36,032 nt of DNA from Candidatus Gastranaerophilales bacterium (GTDB lineage Bacteria; Cyanobacteriota; Vampirovibrionia; Gastranaerophilales; JANQFW01): positions 1-36,032 of the forward strand of contig JANQFW010000029.1 of NCBI GenBank assembly GCA_028277625.1, in the 5' to 3' direction. Made by a program: the position numbers and the translations under genes. The notes below the pieces were generated by a model. The model ran no database searches. It saw nothing but the letters and a program-made list of their open reading frames with translations, and was not told the origin of the DNA. Below, one piece after another: positions 14,808 through 23,700 of this stretch; the stretch's first letter is position 1, and each line of letters opens with the position of its first letter.

Positions 14808-15323
14808 ATGCCATCAGGAAAAGTCCATGACAATATAGCTTTTTTATCATTAATACCTATTTTTGCGCTAGGGTACTTTTGGGGCAAGCTAAATCTTACT
14901 GATAATTTGCTTTTAACATTTTCCTGCTTGTTTTGCCAGCTTATGTTCGGTCCTGACTTAGATACCAATAGCAAACAATATAAAAGATGGGGGTTATTGA
15001 GATTAATATGGCTTCCATACAGAAAAATATTAGGACACCGCTCCAGATATACGCATGGACTGTTATGGGGACCTATAATTAGATGTATTTATTTAACAAT
15101 AGCAAGTTTTACGCTATTAATTGCGACTCTCTATGCTATTAATTATTTTTTAGAAATAAACTTATTTCCTCTTTTGGTAGAAATTTTTCTATTTATTATA
15201 ACTAGTTTTACTTTAGAGAATTTTTTGAATATTTTTGTGCCGATATTATGCGGTCTGTTTATTGGTACGGCAATTCATACGCTAACAGATAAAATAGCAT
15301 CATTTTTTAAAAATTTGATTTAA
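14808..15323 (+). CDS. DUF2227 putative metal-binding membrane protein
   Basis: 171 aa. The N-terminal KVHDNIAF, then FGPDLDTNSKQYKRWGLLR, GHRSRYTHG and AIHTLTD put conserved His/Asp residues in the positions typical of the DUF2227 family, common in Cyanobacteria. Three to four membrane helices (about 13-27, 34-48, 95-115, 122-160). His and Asp may bind a metal as in related membrane-bound hydrolases (inferred). SD AGGACC before ATG 14808. Divergent from coaD, convergent with the next gene. Confidence 0.82.
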   Translation: MPSGKVHDNIAFLSLIPIFALGYFWGKLNLTDNLLLTFSCLFCQLMFGPDLDTNSKQYKRWGLLRLIWLPYRKILGHRSRYTHGLLWGPIIRCIYLTIASFTLLIATLYAINYFLEINLFPLLVEIFLFIITSFTLENFLNIFVPILCGLFIGTAIHTLTDKIASFFKNLI

Positions 15324-15340
15324 GGTGATGACTATTACCT
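15323..15340. terminator. Possible shared terminator
   Basis: AGGTGAT (15323-15329) pairs with ATTACCT (15334-15340) with one G-U pair and a 4-nt loop, between convergent genes. It overlaps both stop codons and is followed by a T-rich stretch. Confidence 0.35.
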
Positions 15341-16280
15341 AATCTATTTTTATTTTAAAAACTTCAAGCTCATCGTTGTTAATATTGCAAATACCTTTAG
15401 AGTCAAATAAATATGTTCCTTTTGGGGCAAATTTAATACCTTCTTCCAGCTCTTCCGCTTCATATTTTTTCTTAAAGATATCGCTTACAGTCACTTCGTT
15501 GTCGCCACTTAATGCAAGAATTTTAGATGTTACATCCAAGTCTACTTCTTGATTATTCCTATCATAGTTGCAGTGACAGCCAACAGAATAATTAACTTTC
15601 ATACTTTGATCAATTACTTCTTTATTTATTTCTGCAACTCTATTTTTTATAAACTTTGAGTATTCAATAGCTTTTCTTGTATCGGTAAATAAAAATCTGA
15701 AAGTGTTGTTTTCTCCCTGAAAATCAGGATATCTTTCTGCATTATATTCTTTTTCTGCCTGCGCTGCAGTTCCGTTTATCAAGCCATTAACTATGCTTTG
15801 AGTAAAGAAATCTTCTTCTGAATTATACAAATAAGAATCAGGGCTATCGTTTTTGCTTAGTTTTAGAATAAAATATATTATTTTATGATCTTTTAAATCC
15901 TGTATTTCTTGTTGTATCTTTTCTTCCATTTCTTCTTCTTGTTTTTCTTGTTGCTTTTTTAATTTAATCGCATCGTATTTTAGTTCTAGCCTTTTTATAC
16001 CTTTTCTTACATAAGAAAGCGCTATAGATCCTCCCATAAATACAAAACCTAATATAACAGGAGTAAAATCTATAACTAAACCTCTGTCTTCTATTTGTAT
16101 GTCAACAATCCTTTTAATTGCAGCTAAAGGCTGACTAAAAATACTTTCAAACACAGCTAATAGTGGTCTTAATGCATCAAGGTCTATTAATGATAGAAAC
16201 CAGTAAAAAAAGATTAACGGAACTATTAACATTAATAACGCTTCAATAACTTTGATTATATTTTTTAGAAGTTTAAGCAT
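15339..16280 (-). CDS. YGGT-like membrane protein with degenerate class III cyclase-like domain
   Basis: 313 aa. Two membrane helices (8-30 and 73-92) with VIDFTPVILGFVF in the second, as in YGGT-family proteins. A charged coiled coil follows (96-130). Residues about 195-312 resemble the C-terminal half of class III nucleotide cyclases: FRFLFTDTRKAIEYSKF, YSVGCHCNYDRN, then VDLDVTSKILALSG in place of the usual G..VN.A.R......A, EVTVSD, and a final GTYLFDSKGICN...LEVFKI like the GxxxLKG...YxV ending. The catalytic N and R of the canonical motif are D and K, so cyclase activity is doubtful; a nucleotide-sensing or structural role is possible. Monocistronic. Confidence 0.6.
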   Translation of the reverse strand: MLKLLKNIIKVIEALLMLIVPLIFFYWFLSLIDLDALRPLLAVFESIFSQPLAAIKRIVDIQIEDRGLVIDFTPVILGFVFMGGSIALSYVRKGIKRLELKYDAIKLKKQQEKQEEEMEEKIQQEIQDLKDHKIIYFILKLSKNDSPDSYLYNSEEDFFTQSIVNGLINGTAAQAEKEYNAERYPDFQGENNTFRFLFTDTRKAIEYSKFIKNRVAEINKEVIDQSMKVNYSVGCHCNYDRNNQEVDLDVTSKILALSGDNEVTVSDIFKKKYEAEELEEGIKFAPKGTYLFDSKGICNINNDELEVFKIKID

Positions 16281-16465
16281 ATATTTATTTCTCCTGGCAA
16301 AATTTTATTTTACTATAAAAAAATAATCTATAAGGAGTTAAGGAAATTCCAGTTTATTTTTAAGAATTTCTTTATTATATAATATATAGCCATTAAAATA
16401 TATTCAATTTATATTCAATGTAAATTTATTGCAATAAATAATATAAGGTATAAATATAAAGTGTT

Positions 16466-17332
16466 TTAAATTACGATGTTATCTATTAACCTTATATTGT
16501 TGATTTTTGCAGCTATAGCAATTAATGTATTTTTTTCCAATAAATTAGTCTCTTTAAAAGAATCCAAGTTTAAGAATTCTAAATACTCAAGTTCTATATC
16601 AGCATCTAATATTTTTAGTGCAGTATTTAAAATTTTTTCTTTATTTTTCAATCCGTTATTATATAATTCTTGAATTTTAAATAAAAGTTTATTAATTGTT
16701 ATAGCTTTGGCTCGTTCTGCTTGTGTTAAATACGCATTTCGTGAGCTAAGAGCCAATCCGTCATTATCTCTAACTATAGGGCATTCTACTATTTTTACAG
16801 GTACATCTAGATCTCGACACATTTTTTTTATTATAATTAACTGCTGAGCATCTTTTAATCCAAAAAATGCTTGATCTGGAGCAACTATATTAAATAATTT
16901 TAATACAATCGTAGCAACCCCATTAAAATGCCCTTTTCGGGTTAAGCCGCAGAGCTTACTTTGATAATATTCAGAAGGGACTACATAGGTTAAATGTTTA
17001 TCCTCAGGATAAATTTCATTGCTAGATGGCGTAAATACTAAGCCTGCACCGTTTGCTTTGCATATTTCAACATCTTGCTTTAACTGTCTTGGGTATTTGT
17101 CTAAATCTTCATTAGGTCCAAACTGTGTAGGATTAACAAATATACTGACAATAACCTCATCACACTCTTGCACAGCTTTTTTTATTAAACTTGCATGTCC
17201 ATCATGAAGAGCCCCCATCGTAGGGACTAGACCAATCGTTTTATTATTTGATTTTAAATCTTTTACTTGTTTTCTAATTTGCTTAATAGTATTTAGTACG
17301 ACTATATCTTTATTTGCTTGTGATGAGCCCAT
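16466..17332 (-). CDS. panC: Pantothenate synthetase
   Basis: 288 aa. Motifs LVPTMGALHDGHASLI (HIGH-like), VSIFVNPTQFGPNEDLDKYP, KLCGLTRKGHFNGVATIV, FFGLKDAQQLIIIKKM, and VRDNDGLALSSRN. It condenses pantoate and beta-alanine with ATP, giving pantothenate. Overlaps the 3' end of panB by 23 nt, indicating translational coupling. Together with coaD it supplies CoA synthesis. Confidence 0.97.
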   Translation of the reverse strand: MGSSQANKDIVVLNTIKQIRKQVKDLKSNNKTIGLVPTMGALHDGHASLIKKAVQECDEVIVSIFVNPTQFGPNEDLDKYPRQLKQDVEICKANGAGLVFTPSSNEIYPEDKHLTYVVPSEYYQSKLCGLTRKGHFNGVATIVLKLFNIVAPDQAFFGLKDAQQLIIIKKMCRDLDVPVKIVECPIVRDNDGLALSSRNAYLTQAERAKAITINKLLFKIQELYNNGLKNKEKILNTALKILDADIELEYLEFLNLDSFKETNLLEKNTLIAIAAKINNIRLIDNIVI

Positions 17333-18155
17333 TGTCTTTTAACCTATTTTTCTCATCCTCTGATAATTTAAAAATTTCGTTTTCAGCAGGAAAATTCATG
17401 GATTCCACATCATTTTTATAACTTTCAAAGGCTTCAACCATAGTATCAGCTAAATTAGTATATTTTCTGGCAAATTTAGGAGTAAAATCAGAATATTTTC
17501 CTAAAATATCATCTGTTACCAATATTTGTCCTGAGCAGTATCTACCGGCTCCAATACCAATTGTGGGTATATTTATTTTTTCTGTTATATACTTAGCCAC
17601 TTCTTCAGGTACCATCTCTAATACAATTGCAAATGCGCCTGCTTGTTCAAGAGCTTTAGCCTGCTCAAAGAGTTCCTGAGTTGCCTCCAGCGTTTTACCT
17701 TGAACGTTATATCCACCAAGAGTATGTAAATATTGAGGAGTAAAACCTAAATGTCCTAAAACAGGTATACCTATAGAATTACAATGACTTATAATATCCA
17801 CTATAAAGTTAGATCCACCTTCTATTTTAATAGCAGAAACACCAGCTTCCTTTATAAATCGTCCAGCGTTTTCTATAGCTGTTTTTTTATCTGTTTGATA
17901 ACTCATAAAGGGCATGTCTGCTATAACTAAAGCTTTTTGAGTGCCTCTTACAACAGCTTTTGAATGGTGCAGCATTTCATCAACTGTGACGGCATGTGTT
18001 GTTTCATAACCTAAAGCAACCATTGCCAGCGAATCACCAACTAAAATAATATCAATACCAGCTTGATCCATATATTTTGCTGTTGAATAGTCATAAGCCG
18101 TTAAAGCTGTTATTTTTTTATTTTTTATTATTGTATTTACAGTTACTTTTTTCAT
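17310..18155 (-). CDS. panB: 3-methyl-2-oxobutanoate hydroxymethyltransferase
   Basis: 281 aa. TAYDYSTAKYMDQAGID, VGDSLAMVALGYETTHAVTV (metal-binding Asp), ADMPFMSY, KIEGG, VLGHLGFTPQ and TIGIGAGRYCSGQILV are the PanB signatures. It makes ketopantoate from alpha-ketoisovalerate and methylenetetrahydrofolate. The start ATG overlaps the yvcK stop by 4 nt (ATGA). Confidence 0.97.
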   Translation of the reverse strand: MKKVTVNTIIKNKKITALTAYDYSTAKYMDQAGIDIILVGDSLAMVALGYETTHAVTVDEMLHHSKAVVRGTQKALVIADMPFMSYQTDKKTAIENAGRFIKEAGVSAIKIEGGSNFIVDIISHCNSIGIPVLGHLGFTPQYLHTLGGYNVQGKTLEATQELFEQAKALEQAGAFAIVLEMVPEEVAKYITEKINIPTIGIGAGRYCSGQILVTDDILGKYSDFTPKFARKYTNLADTMVEAFESYKNDVESMNFPAENEIFKLSEDEKNRLKDNGLITSK

Positions 18156-19492
18156 AATAGTTGCTTTTCGTTTCTTGATTTTTCTGTAGCACCTTCTTTT
18201 TGTATTGACTTATACCAGTGGCTTACAGCCTTAGCTAACATTTTAGGTGAATGCCTTACAAGACCCTCTTTATTTTCTTCAATCAAGCGTTTAAACACAA
18301 CATTTATTCCATGTTTTCTTACTCGCTCATGATCTAATTTTACAGGTAAAGAATCAGCAGCTTTATACTTTAATGCCAAGTTTTTAGGGAGATTGTCATT
18401 AACAAATACAGTATCAATAACATTGCCGTCTGAATGCTCCAGAATAGCTTCAACGTGATCTGCCACTGTATAATTATCTGTTTCTCCTGGCTGTGACATT
18501 ATATTGCATATATAGATTTTTTTTGCTTTTGCGTTTGATATAGCATTTGTGATTTCTTTAATGAGAAGATTTGGAATGATACTTGTATATAAACTTCCCG
18601 GCCCCATTATAATTAAATCAGCATCACTTATTGCTTGCACAGCATCGTCTAAAGGAACAAGATTATTAGGATGCGCTTTTAATCTTTTAATTTTGCCACC
18701 AGCTTCAGGAATGCTAGATTCGCCCATAATAACTCTACCATCTTCCATTTCGGCAATAAGGCGCATATCATCAAGTGTTGCCGGTAATACTTTTCCTCTT
18801 ATTGCTAAAACTTTTGATGATTCTTTAACCGCTCTTACCATATCACCTGTGATTGCACATAATGCAGATAAAAATAAATTACCAAAGCTATGACCTTCAA
18901 GACCATTGCCACATTTGAATCTGTACTGAAATAATTCTGTTACTAAATCTTCTTCATCTGCTAAAGCAGCTATACAGTTTCTTATGTCTCCAGGTGGTAG
19001 AACTCCCATTTCTTCTCTAAGCCTACCTGAGCTTCCACCATCATCACCAACGGTTACAATTGCAGTTAAATTATTTGTAATATGTTTAAGTCCTTTTAGT
19101 ATAGTGGAAAGGCCTGTGCCTCCTCCAATAGCAACAATTTTAGGACCTTTGTCAAGTTTACGTCTTCTATATAAGGTCTCTAATAAATGAGCCCTTTCAC
19201 CAGGATCGATTGCATCCATCAAAGAGCTATTTACTTTTTTTAGTCCAACTATTATAACAGCAAGTCCTAGTATAAATATTATACTGCCTGATACCGCAGA
19301 TGGAGAGTGTTCAGCCAATGCTCGAATTAGTTGAATTGATTGATCTATAGGATGTAAATCAAATAATATTCCAAGACCTAAAATTACTAATAAGGTTCCA
19401 AGTATAGCTAGAGATAACCATCTTTTTACCTTCATGCCTGGCAGCAACCAAGCTTTTAACTTCAAAAATTTCTTGTGCCCCAATAAATTCAC
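18152..19492 (-). CDS. yvcK: YvcK/CofD-like gluconeogenesis factor with membrane helices
   Basis: 446 aa. Two N-terminal hydrophobic helices (about 24-46 and 67-85), unlike the soluble Firmicutes protein and as seen in Cyanobacteria. From about 116 it shows the YvcK/CofD fold: IVAIGGGTGLSTILKGLK, VTVGDDGGSSGRLREE, GVLPPGDIRNC, EGHSFGNLFLSAL, MGPGSLYTSIIPNLLI. YvcK binds UDP-sugars and balances carbon flow to the cell wall (known in Bacillus). First of the operon with panB and panC. No good -35 was seen upstream. Confidence 0.92.
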   Translation of the reverse strand: MNLLGHKKFLKLKAWLLPGMKVKRWLSLAILGTLLVILGLGILFDLHPIDQSIQLIRALAEHSPSAVSGSIIFILGLAVIIVGLKKVNSSLMDAIDPGERAHLLETLYRRRKLDKGPKIVAIGGGTGLSTILKGLKHITNNLTAIVTVGDDGGSSGRLREEMGVLPPGDIRNCIAALADEEDLVTELFQYRFKCGNGLEGHSFGNLFLSALCAITGDMVRAVKESSKVLAIRGKVLPATLDDMRLIAEMEDGRVIMGESSIPEAGGKIKRLKAHPNNLVPLDDAVQAISDADLIIMGPGSLYTSIIPNLLIKEITNAISNAKAKKIYICNIMSQPGETDNYTVADHVEAILEHSDGNVIDTVFVNDNLPKNLALKYKAADSLPVKLDHERVRKHGINVVFKRLIEENKEGLVRHSPKMLAKAVSHWYKSIQKEGATEKSRNEKQLL

Positions 19493-19732
19493 TATTTGAA
19501 CCCCTTAACTATTTTTGTTCAATAAATTATTTTTAAACTTAATTTTAATTATATAAACTAAAGTCTTACGTATGCATAATTAATTAAGATAAAGTTAACA
19601 TATGTATACATTTATTTTTGTGGTAATCATTACTTTTCTTTCTGTAATGATTTTAAAATTTTTATTCTACGTTAAGTAAAAAAAGAAAAAGTTAAAAAAT
19701 GCTTGATTAATTTATTTAATTTTTTCTTATAT

Positions 19733-20557
19733 TTAAGATAGCCAACCACTTTCCATTACAAAGGTAGCTGGTATTGGAGCTGTTTTATCTACAGCTGCTT
19801 GAATTTTTTTTGCTAATTCAATAGACTTTTCTGATCTTAAATCCAAGTGAATTGTATTAAAATCAGCAATTATTTTTTTCTTATCAACTGTTTTTATAAA
19901 AGAATCTTTGACTAAAGAATTTATTTGGCTCATGCAGAAGTTGATATCTTCGATATCTTCTCTTTCAAAATCAATTTCTCCATTTTCAGTATAATTTTTG
20001 ATTGGTTGAAATTCTTTAGCGATACGTATGCCTGCTGTGTCACCAGCTTCTTCTAGATTTTTACTTGGAGCCCCTACTAAAATTAACCATTTGTCAAAAT
20101 TGGCTATTCCTTTAGATACAGCTACTGCAGTATCAATATTAGTTAAAATATCTTTATGTAATGCACCATGAGGACGAACATATTCTACAGTGCGATTGTA
20201 GTACTTTGCCATTGCGTTTAAAGCACCAATTTGAAATACAACCATTGCTTGTATTTCTTCAGATGTAAGCTTTAATGAGCGATAGCCAAATCCTTGAATA
20301 TCTGGGTAGCCAATATGGGCACCAATAGATAAATTATGTTTTTGCGCCAATTTCAGAGCTTTCATTATAGTGACAGGATCACCGGAGTGCGCTCCACATG
20401 CTATATTTACAGAGCTAACATAAGGAATTAAGCTTTCTTCAGATTCATTTTTGTATACACCAAAACTTTGACCTAGGTCACAATTTATATCTATAATAAA
20501 TTCTTTTGGGGTGGTTTGTTCTTTTTTTATATTTGATAAAGGTAGCATTCCAGACAA
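19733..20557 (-). CDS. pxpA: LamB/YcsF family (5-oxoprolinase subunit A-like) protein
   Basis: 274 aa. Family motifs INCDLGQSFGVYKN, NIACGAHSGDP, IGAHIGYPDIQGFGYR, VRPHGALHKDI. TTG 20557 is preferred since AAGGAA lies 6 nt before it; ATG 20548 (M4) is the alternative. In typical bacteria PxpA works with PxpB/PxpC to hydrolyse 5-oxoproline using ATP. Those partners are not in the window, so activity here is uncertain, and the sequence between motif blocks is divergent. Confidence 0.82.
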   Translation of the reverse strand: MSGMLPLSNIKKEQTTPKEFIIDINCDLGQSFGVYKNESEESLIPYVSSVNIACGAHSGDPVTIMKALKLAQKHNLSIGAHIGYPDIQGFGYRSLKLTSEEIQAMVVFQIGALNAMAKYYNRTVEYVRPHGALHKDILTNIDTAVAVSKGIANFDKWLILVGAPSKNLEEAGDTAGIRIAKEFQPIKNYTENGEIDFEREDIEDINFCMSQINSLVKDSFIKTVDKKKIIADFNTIHLDLRSEKSIELAKKIQAAVDKTAPIPATFVMESGWLS

Positions 20558-20641
20558 TTTTTGTTCCTTTATAGTAATTATCTAACACCTAAATTATATT
20601 ATAAATCAGCTTGATTTTAGAAGGGTAGAAATTTATTTTTT

Positions 20642-21013
20642 TTAATTTTGGAATTTACCCTTAATTCGTATAATTTTTTCAAGCTCATTAACTCCGTTCA
20701 TTCCATCTTTTAGGCCTTTAAAATTAGCAGCAGCATCTTTCATGTCAAAGGTTCCTTGTCTCAATATCAAATCCCAAAACACCTCCTTAAAAATAAAGCT
20801 TAATGTAGTCATTCCTGCAATACCTAAAATTTGATACTCAGAAGGTGCAAATCTCATTATACTGCCGAGTTTTTTATGAAATTTATAATGTTTTTGTAAG
20901 TCACTTCTAGCGGAAAGTTCTTTTTTCATCTCACCATAAAAATTTTTAGCAAAAGCAATTGGGGTACAACAAAGAATGAATGCAAACACTATTGCAAAAC
21001 CATGTTTTTTCAT
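20642..21013 (-). CDS. Small exported protein
   Basis: 123 aa. A signal peptide MKKHGFAIVFAFILCCTPIAFA (likely cut after AFA) and a mature basic, mostly helical region with a short hydrophobic stretch (YQILGIAGMTTLSFIFKEVF), so it may be periplasmic or membrane-attached. SD GGGAG about 9 nt before ATG. Not recognised. It stands alone. Confidence 0.72.
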   Translation of the reverse strand: MKKHGFAIVFAFILCCTPIAFAKNFYGEMKKELSARSDLQKHYKFHKKLGSIMRFAPSEYQILGIAGMTTLSFIFKEVFWDLILRQGTFDMKDAAANFKGLKDGMNGVNELEKIIRIKGKFQN

Positions 21014-21160
21014 ATAGTAACACTCCCGTAAAAACTCCTTAAATTAGGACTTTAAAAAATTTTATTTTAAAATTTTTCTTTATAGTATGAAGTTATAACA
21101 ATGGAAAAAAAAATTTGAAAGATACAACTATTTATACCCTGCCTGGCAAAAATATAAAAA

Positions 21161-21199
21161 TTAAAGCTTGTAAGAAACCTAGTCTCCTACAAGCTTTAA
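21161..21199. terminator. Terminator hairpin downstream of 141-aa gene
   Basis: TTAAAGCTTGTA (21161-21172) with TACAAGCTTTAA (21188-21199), 12-bp perfect stem, T runs on both strands. It can end the minus-strand gene at 21276 and plus transcription. Confidence 0.8.
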
Positions 21200-21275
21200 T
21201 TTTAGTGCGAGTATTAATTCAAGCTATTTAATACCGGTTTTTTTAGAGTTAAATATATCAACGTCTATATGATTT

Positions 21276-21701
21276 TTATTCTTGCTTTTTTTCACTATAA
21301 GTTAGAACTCCAGCAGCAAGAAAGAGTCCTGTTGTAGGTAAAATTAAAAGCGCCTTTCTTGTCGTCAATAGTGCCACTAAAGAGATTAAACTTAATTTTT
21401 CCATAAACTTAATAGCAAGAAGTTTATTTTTACTTTTATATTCATTTTTTTCTCGTTCTTGTTCTATAAAAGCGTCACATATAACTCCAGCTCCAATAGC
21501 AGGTATACCAATTGACATTTTTCTATATGCACATGCTGGTACAAGAGCACCTAAGCTTGCTAAATTTACAGTCTTAAGTGCAGCCACTTTATTATTATCC
21601 TTGTCATTTACAATGATGTTAGGGAAAAGTTTAAATGATTTAAAAGCTACTTGCTTTTGGGGGGTGAGTCGAGATGAATAATTACAATTATTCATTTTCA
21701 T
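21276..21701 (-). CDS. Small membrane protein with N-terminal F-x-G-like motif
   Basis: 141 aa, SD AAAGGAAG before ATG. The N-terminal 30 residues are polar and contain QVAFKSFKLFPN. They are followed by hydrophobic segments about 45-60, 63-76, 98-112 and 115-134 (LLILPTTGLFLAAGVLTY). Probably integral membrane. Function not recognised. Only about 40 nt downstream of a frameshifted gene on the same strand, which likely shared its transcript. The motif near the start is like that of the other orphan proteins here. Confidence 0.7.
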   Translation of the reverse strand: MKMNNCNYSSRLTPQKQVAFKSFKLFPNIIVNDKDNNKVAALKTVNLASLGALVPACAYRKMSIGIPAIGAGVICDAFIEQEREKNEYKSKNKLLAIKFMEKLSLISLVALLTTRKALLILPTTGLFLAAGVLTYSEKKQE

Positions 21702-21743
21702 AGTCAGCTTCCTTTTGAGTTGGATATATCATTTTTAACTTTA

Positions 21744-22414
21744 TCAATATTCGCTATCATACGTGCCATAATAGCCCTCTTCATCTGAAGTTAAAGATTC
21801 TTTTATTGCTTTAAGAATAGGGTTAAGTAGTTGTCCAAGTGATTGCATCCGATATATATCTAGCAGGGGGCTTTACAGCTTGCTTAACAGGCTCTCCTGT
21901 TCCTGGAACTATAGCTTCTGCAATGATTCCTACACCTTCTGAAATAGCTTCACTTACAACTTTACCAGCACCTGTTGAGTCAACTATAGCTGCCTTACCA
22001 GCTTCTTCTCCAACCCTTTGAACAGGCCCTCCTTTGAAGCTTAAATTTTTATTATTGGAGAGTTTTTTATACTTGTTAATAAAAAGTAATAGGTTATCGA
22101 TTGCATTTGTTTTTTCTTGATCTTGACCTGCTTTTTTAAGATCCTCGTTGATTTTTTTTACTTTTTTTACAAAAATGTTGGATTTTTTAGAATCCATAGT
22201 TAAAATATCAGTAGCGAATTGAAAAAATTCTTTTGAAATTTTTCCTTCTCTAGAATCTTCTTTTTTTTCTTTTTTATTATGATTTACTAAAACTTTATTA
22301 TATGCAGATAATTTATCAAGCTCTTGACTTGCTCTACCGGCAAACTTAAGTGTCTCTTCTTTTTTTTGTTTTTGCGATTTACTTGACTTGAGGTATAGCT
22401 AATCTATTGATCAT
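21744..22414 (-). pseudogene. Twice-frameshifted orphan gene with F-x-G motifs
   Basis: ATG 22414 has a strong SD (AGGAG) but is cut by a stop after 11 codons (MINRLAIPQVK). The next frame is open from there and carries LKFAGRASQELDKLS, then the 124-aa ORF (ATG 22197 downstream, with no SD) with NLSFKGGPVQRVGEEAGKAA. That frame ends after SDAITW. A second shift continues a sensible tail, LGQLLNPILKAIKESLTSDE then GYYGTYDSEY, to TGA at 21744. Conceptual product about 220 aa, Ala/Gly-rich near the end. Two indels, or assembly errors near A-rich tracts. Unknown function; lies upstream of the 141-aa gene. Confidence 0.6.
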
Positions 22415-22559
22415 TTTTTTAACTCCTATCTTGACTTTTTATATATTAAATTAAATGATTATTTCACTGAATAATAGTATAAAAATAAGCAAGATTATAC
22501 TTAATAGGAATTGAATTGTAATAAAATTTAATATTTTTTTTAGAGCCCTCACACCTTGA

Positions 22560-22630
22560 TTAAAGCTAATAAAATAGGCATCCTTTGAGAGGAGGAGTCT
22601 AAATTTTAATTAATTGAGTAGCATAATATT
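22560..22630 (+). repeat. Dispersed intergenic element, copy B
   Basis: 17-nt exact match TTAAAGCTAATAAAATA at 22560-22576 to copy A (9140-9156), then weaker similarity to about 22630. Contains a small CTTT...AGGAG hairpin. Lies upstream of the glyQ promoter. Confidence 0.45.
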
Positions 22631-22644
22631 TGAGATTAGATTCT

Positions 22645-22653
22645 TGTTATAAT
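22645..22653 (+). promoter_or_regulatory. Extended -10 promoter for glyQ
   Basis: TGTTATAAT (TG at 22645-22646, TATAAT 22648-22653) sits about 50 nt before the glyQ start. No clear -35 box. Confidence 0.55.
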
Positions 22654-22701
22654 ACAATTATTTTGATATGAGTAGTACAAAAATAAGGGAATAAGGGAAC
22701 A

Positions 22702-23595
22702 GTGAGCGTAACATTTCAGCAATTAATACATAGATTAAATGAATACTGGTCAGATTACGGATGTATAATTCAGCAACCGTATGATATAGAAAAGGGTGCA
22801 AGCACAATGAACCCTGCAACCTTCCTTAGAGTTCTTGGCCCGGAACCATGGAATACTGCGATGGTTGAACCATGCCGTAGACCTACAGATGGTAGATATG
22901 GGGAAAACCCTAATAGATTGCAACACTACTTTCAGTATCAGGTTATTTTAAAGCCATCACCAGAAGATGCTCAAGATGTTTATTTAAAGAGCCTAGAAGC
23001 TATAGGTATTGATTTAAGTGCGCATGATATCAGGTTTGTTGAAGATAATTGGGAGTCACCAACGCTAGGGGCATGGGGCGTAGGCTGGGAATTCTGGCTT
23101 GATGGCATGGAAGTCACTCAGTTTACTTATTTTCAGCAAGCAGGCGGCATTGATGTAAAACCAGTTGCTCTAGAGTTGACCTATGGATTAGAGCGTATAG
23201 CTATGTATCTCCAAAATGTAGATAGTATTTACGATGTTCAGTGGAATGAAAACTTAAAATATGGTGACATTTATTTGCAAAATGAAATCCAGCAATCTAA
23301 GTATAACTTTGAAGTCTCTACTACAGAAAGCTTATCTCAAGTATTTGATTTATATAGTAAAGAAGTGGATGCGACTATTGAACAAGAATTACCACTTCCA
23401 GCTTATGATTGTGTTTTAAAATGCTCTCATACATTTAATCTTCTTGATGCAAGAGGAGTTATAAGCAAAGATGAGCGTACAAACTACATCAATAGAATAA
23501 GAAGAATGGCTGAAAAAGTAGCTAAAATGTATGTTCAGCAAAGAGAAGAAATGGGCTATCCGCTCCTTAAAAAAAACAATAAAGTTGGAGTTTAG
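22702..23595 (+). CDS. glyQ: Glycyl-tRNA synthetase alpha subunit
   Basis: 297 aa from GTG 22702, after AAGGGAACA. Class II synthetase motifs: [80 protein letters not shown]. Normal length. It charges tRNA-Gly together with the beta subunit GlyS, which is not adjacent and is outside the window. The gene stands alone. Confidence 0.97.
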   Translation: MSVTFQQLIHRLNEYWSDYGCIIQQPYDIEKGASTMNPATFLRVLGPEPWNTAMVEPCRRPTDGRYGENPNRLQHYFQYQVILKPSPEDAQDVYLKSLEAIGIDLSAHDIRFVEDNWESPTLGAWGVGWEFWLDGMEVTQFTYFQQAGGIDVKPVALELTYGLERIAMYLQNVDSIYDVQWNENLKYGDIYLQNEIQQSKYNFEVSTTESLSQVFDLYSKEVDATIEQELPLPAYDCVLKCSHTFNLLDARGVISKDERTNYINRIRRMAEKVAKMYVQQREEMGYPLLKKNNKVGV

Positions 23596-23700
23596 ACCGG
23601 CTAATTTATTTTTTTTTTTAAGCAACTATAATATTAAGCATTGTATAAAGTAGTGATATAAGCTAATTATTATCACTAAATCGGGCTTTGAATATTCAAG

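Noticed and set aside
15339-16280. Active adenylate/guanylate cyclase
   Set aside because: The first half of the catalytic domain is not recognisable and the N/R pair is replaced by D/K, so only a degenerate fold is supported.
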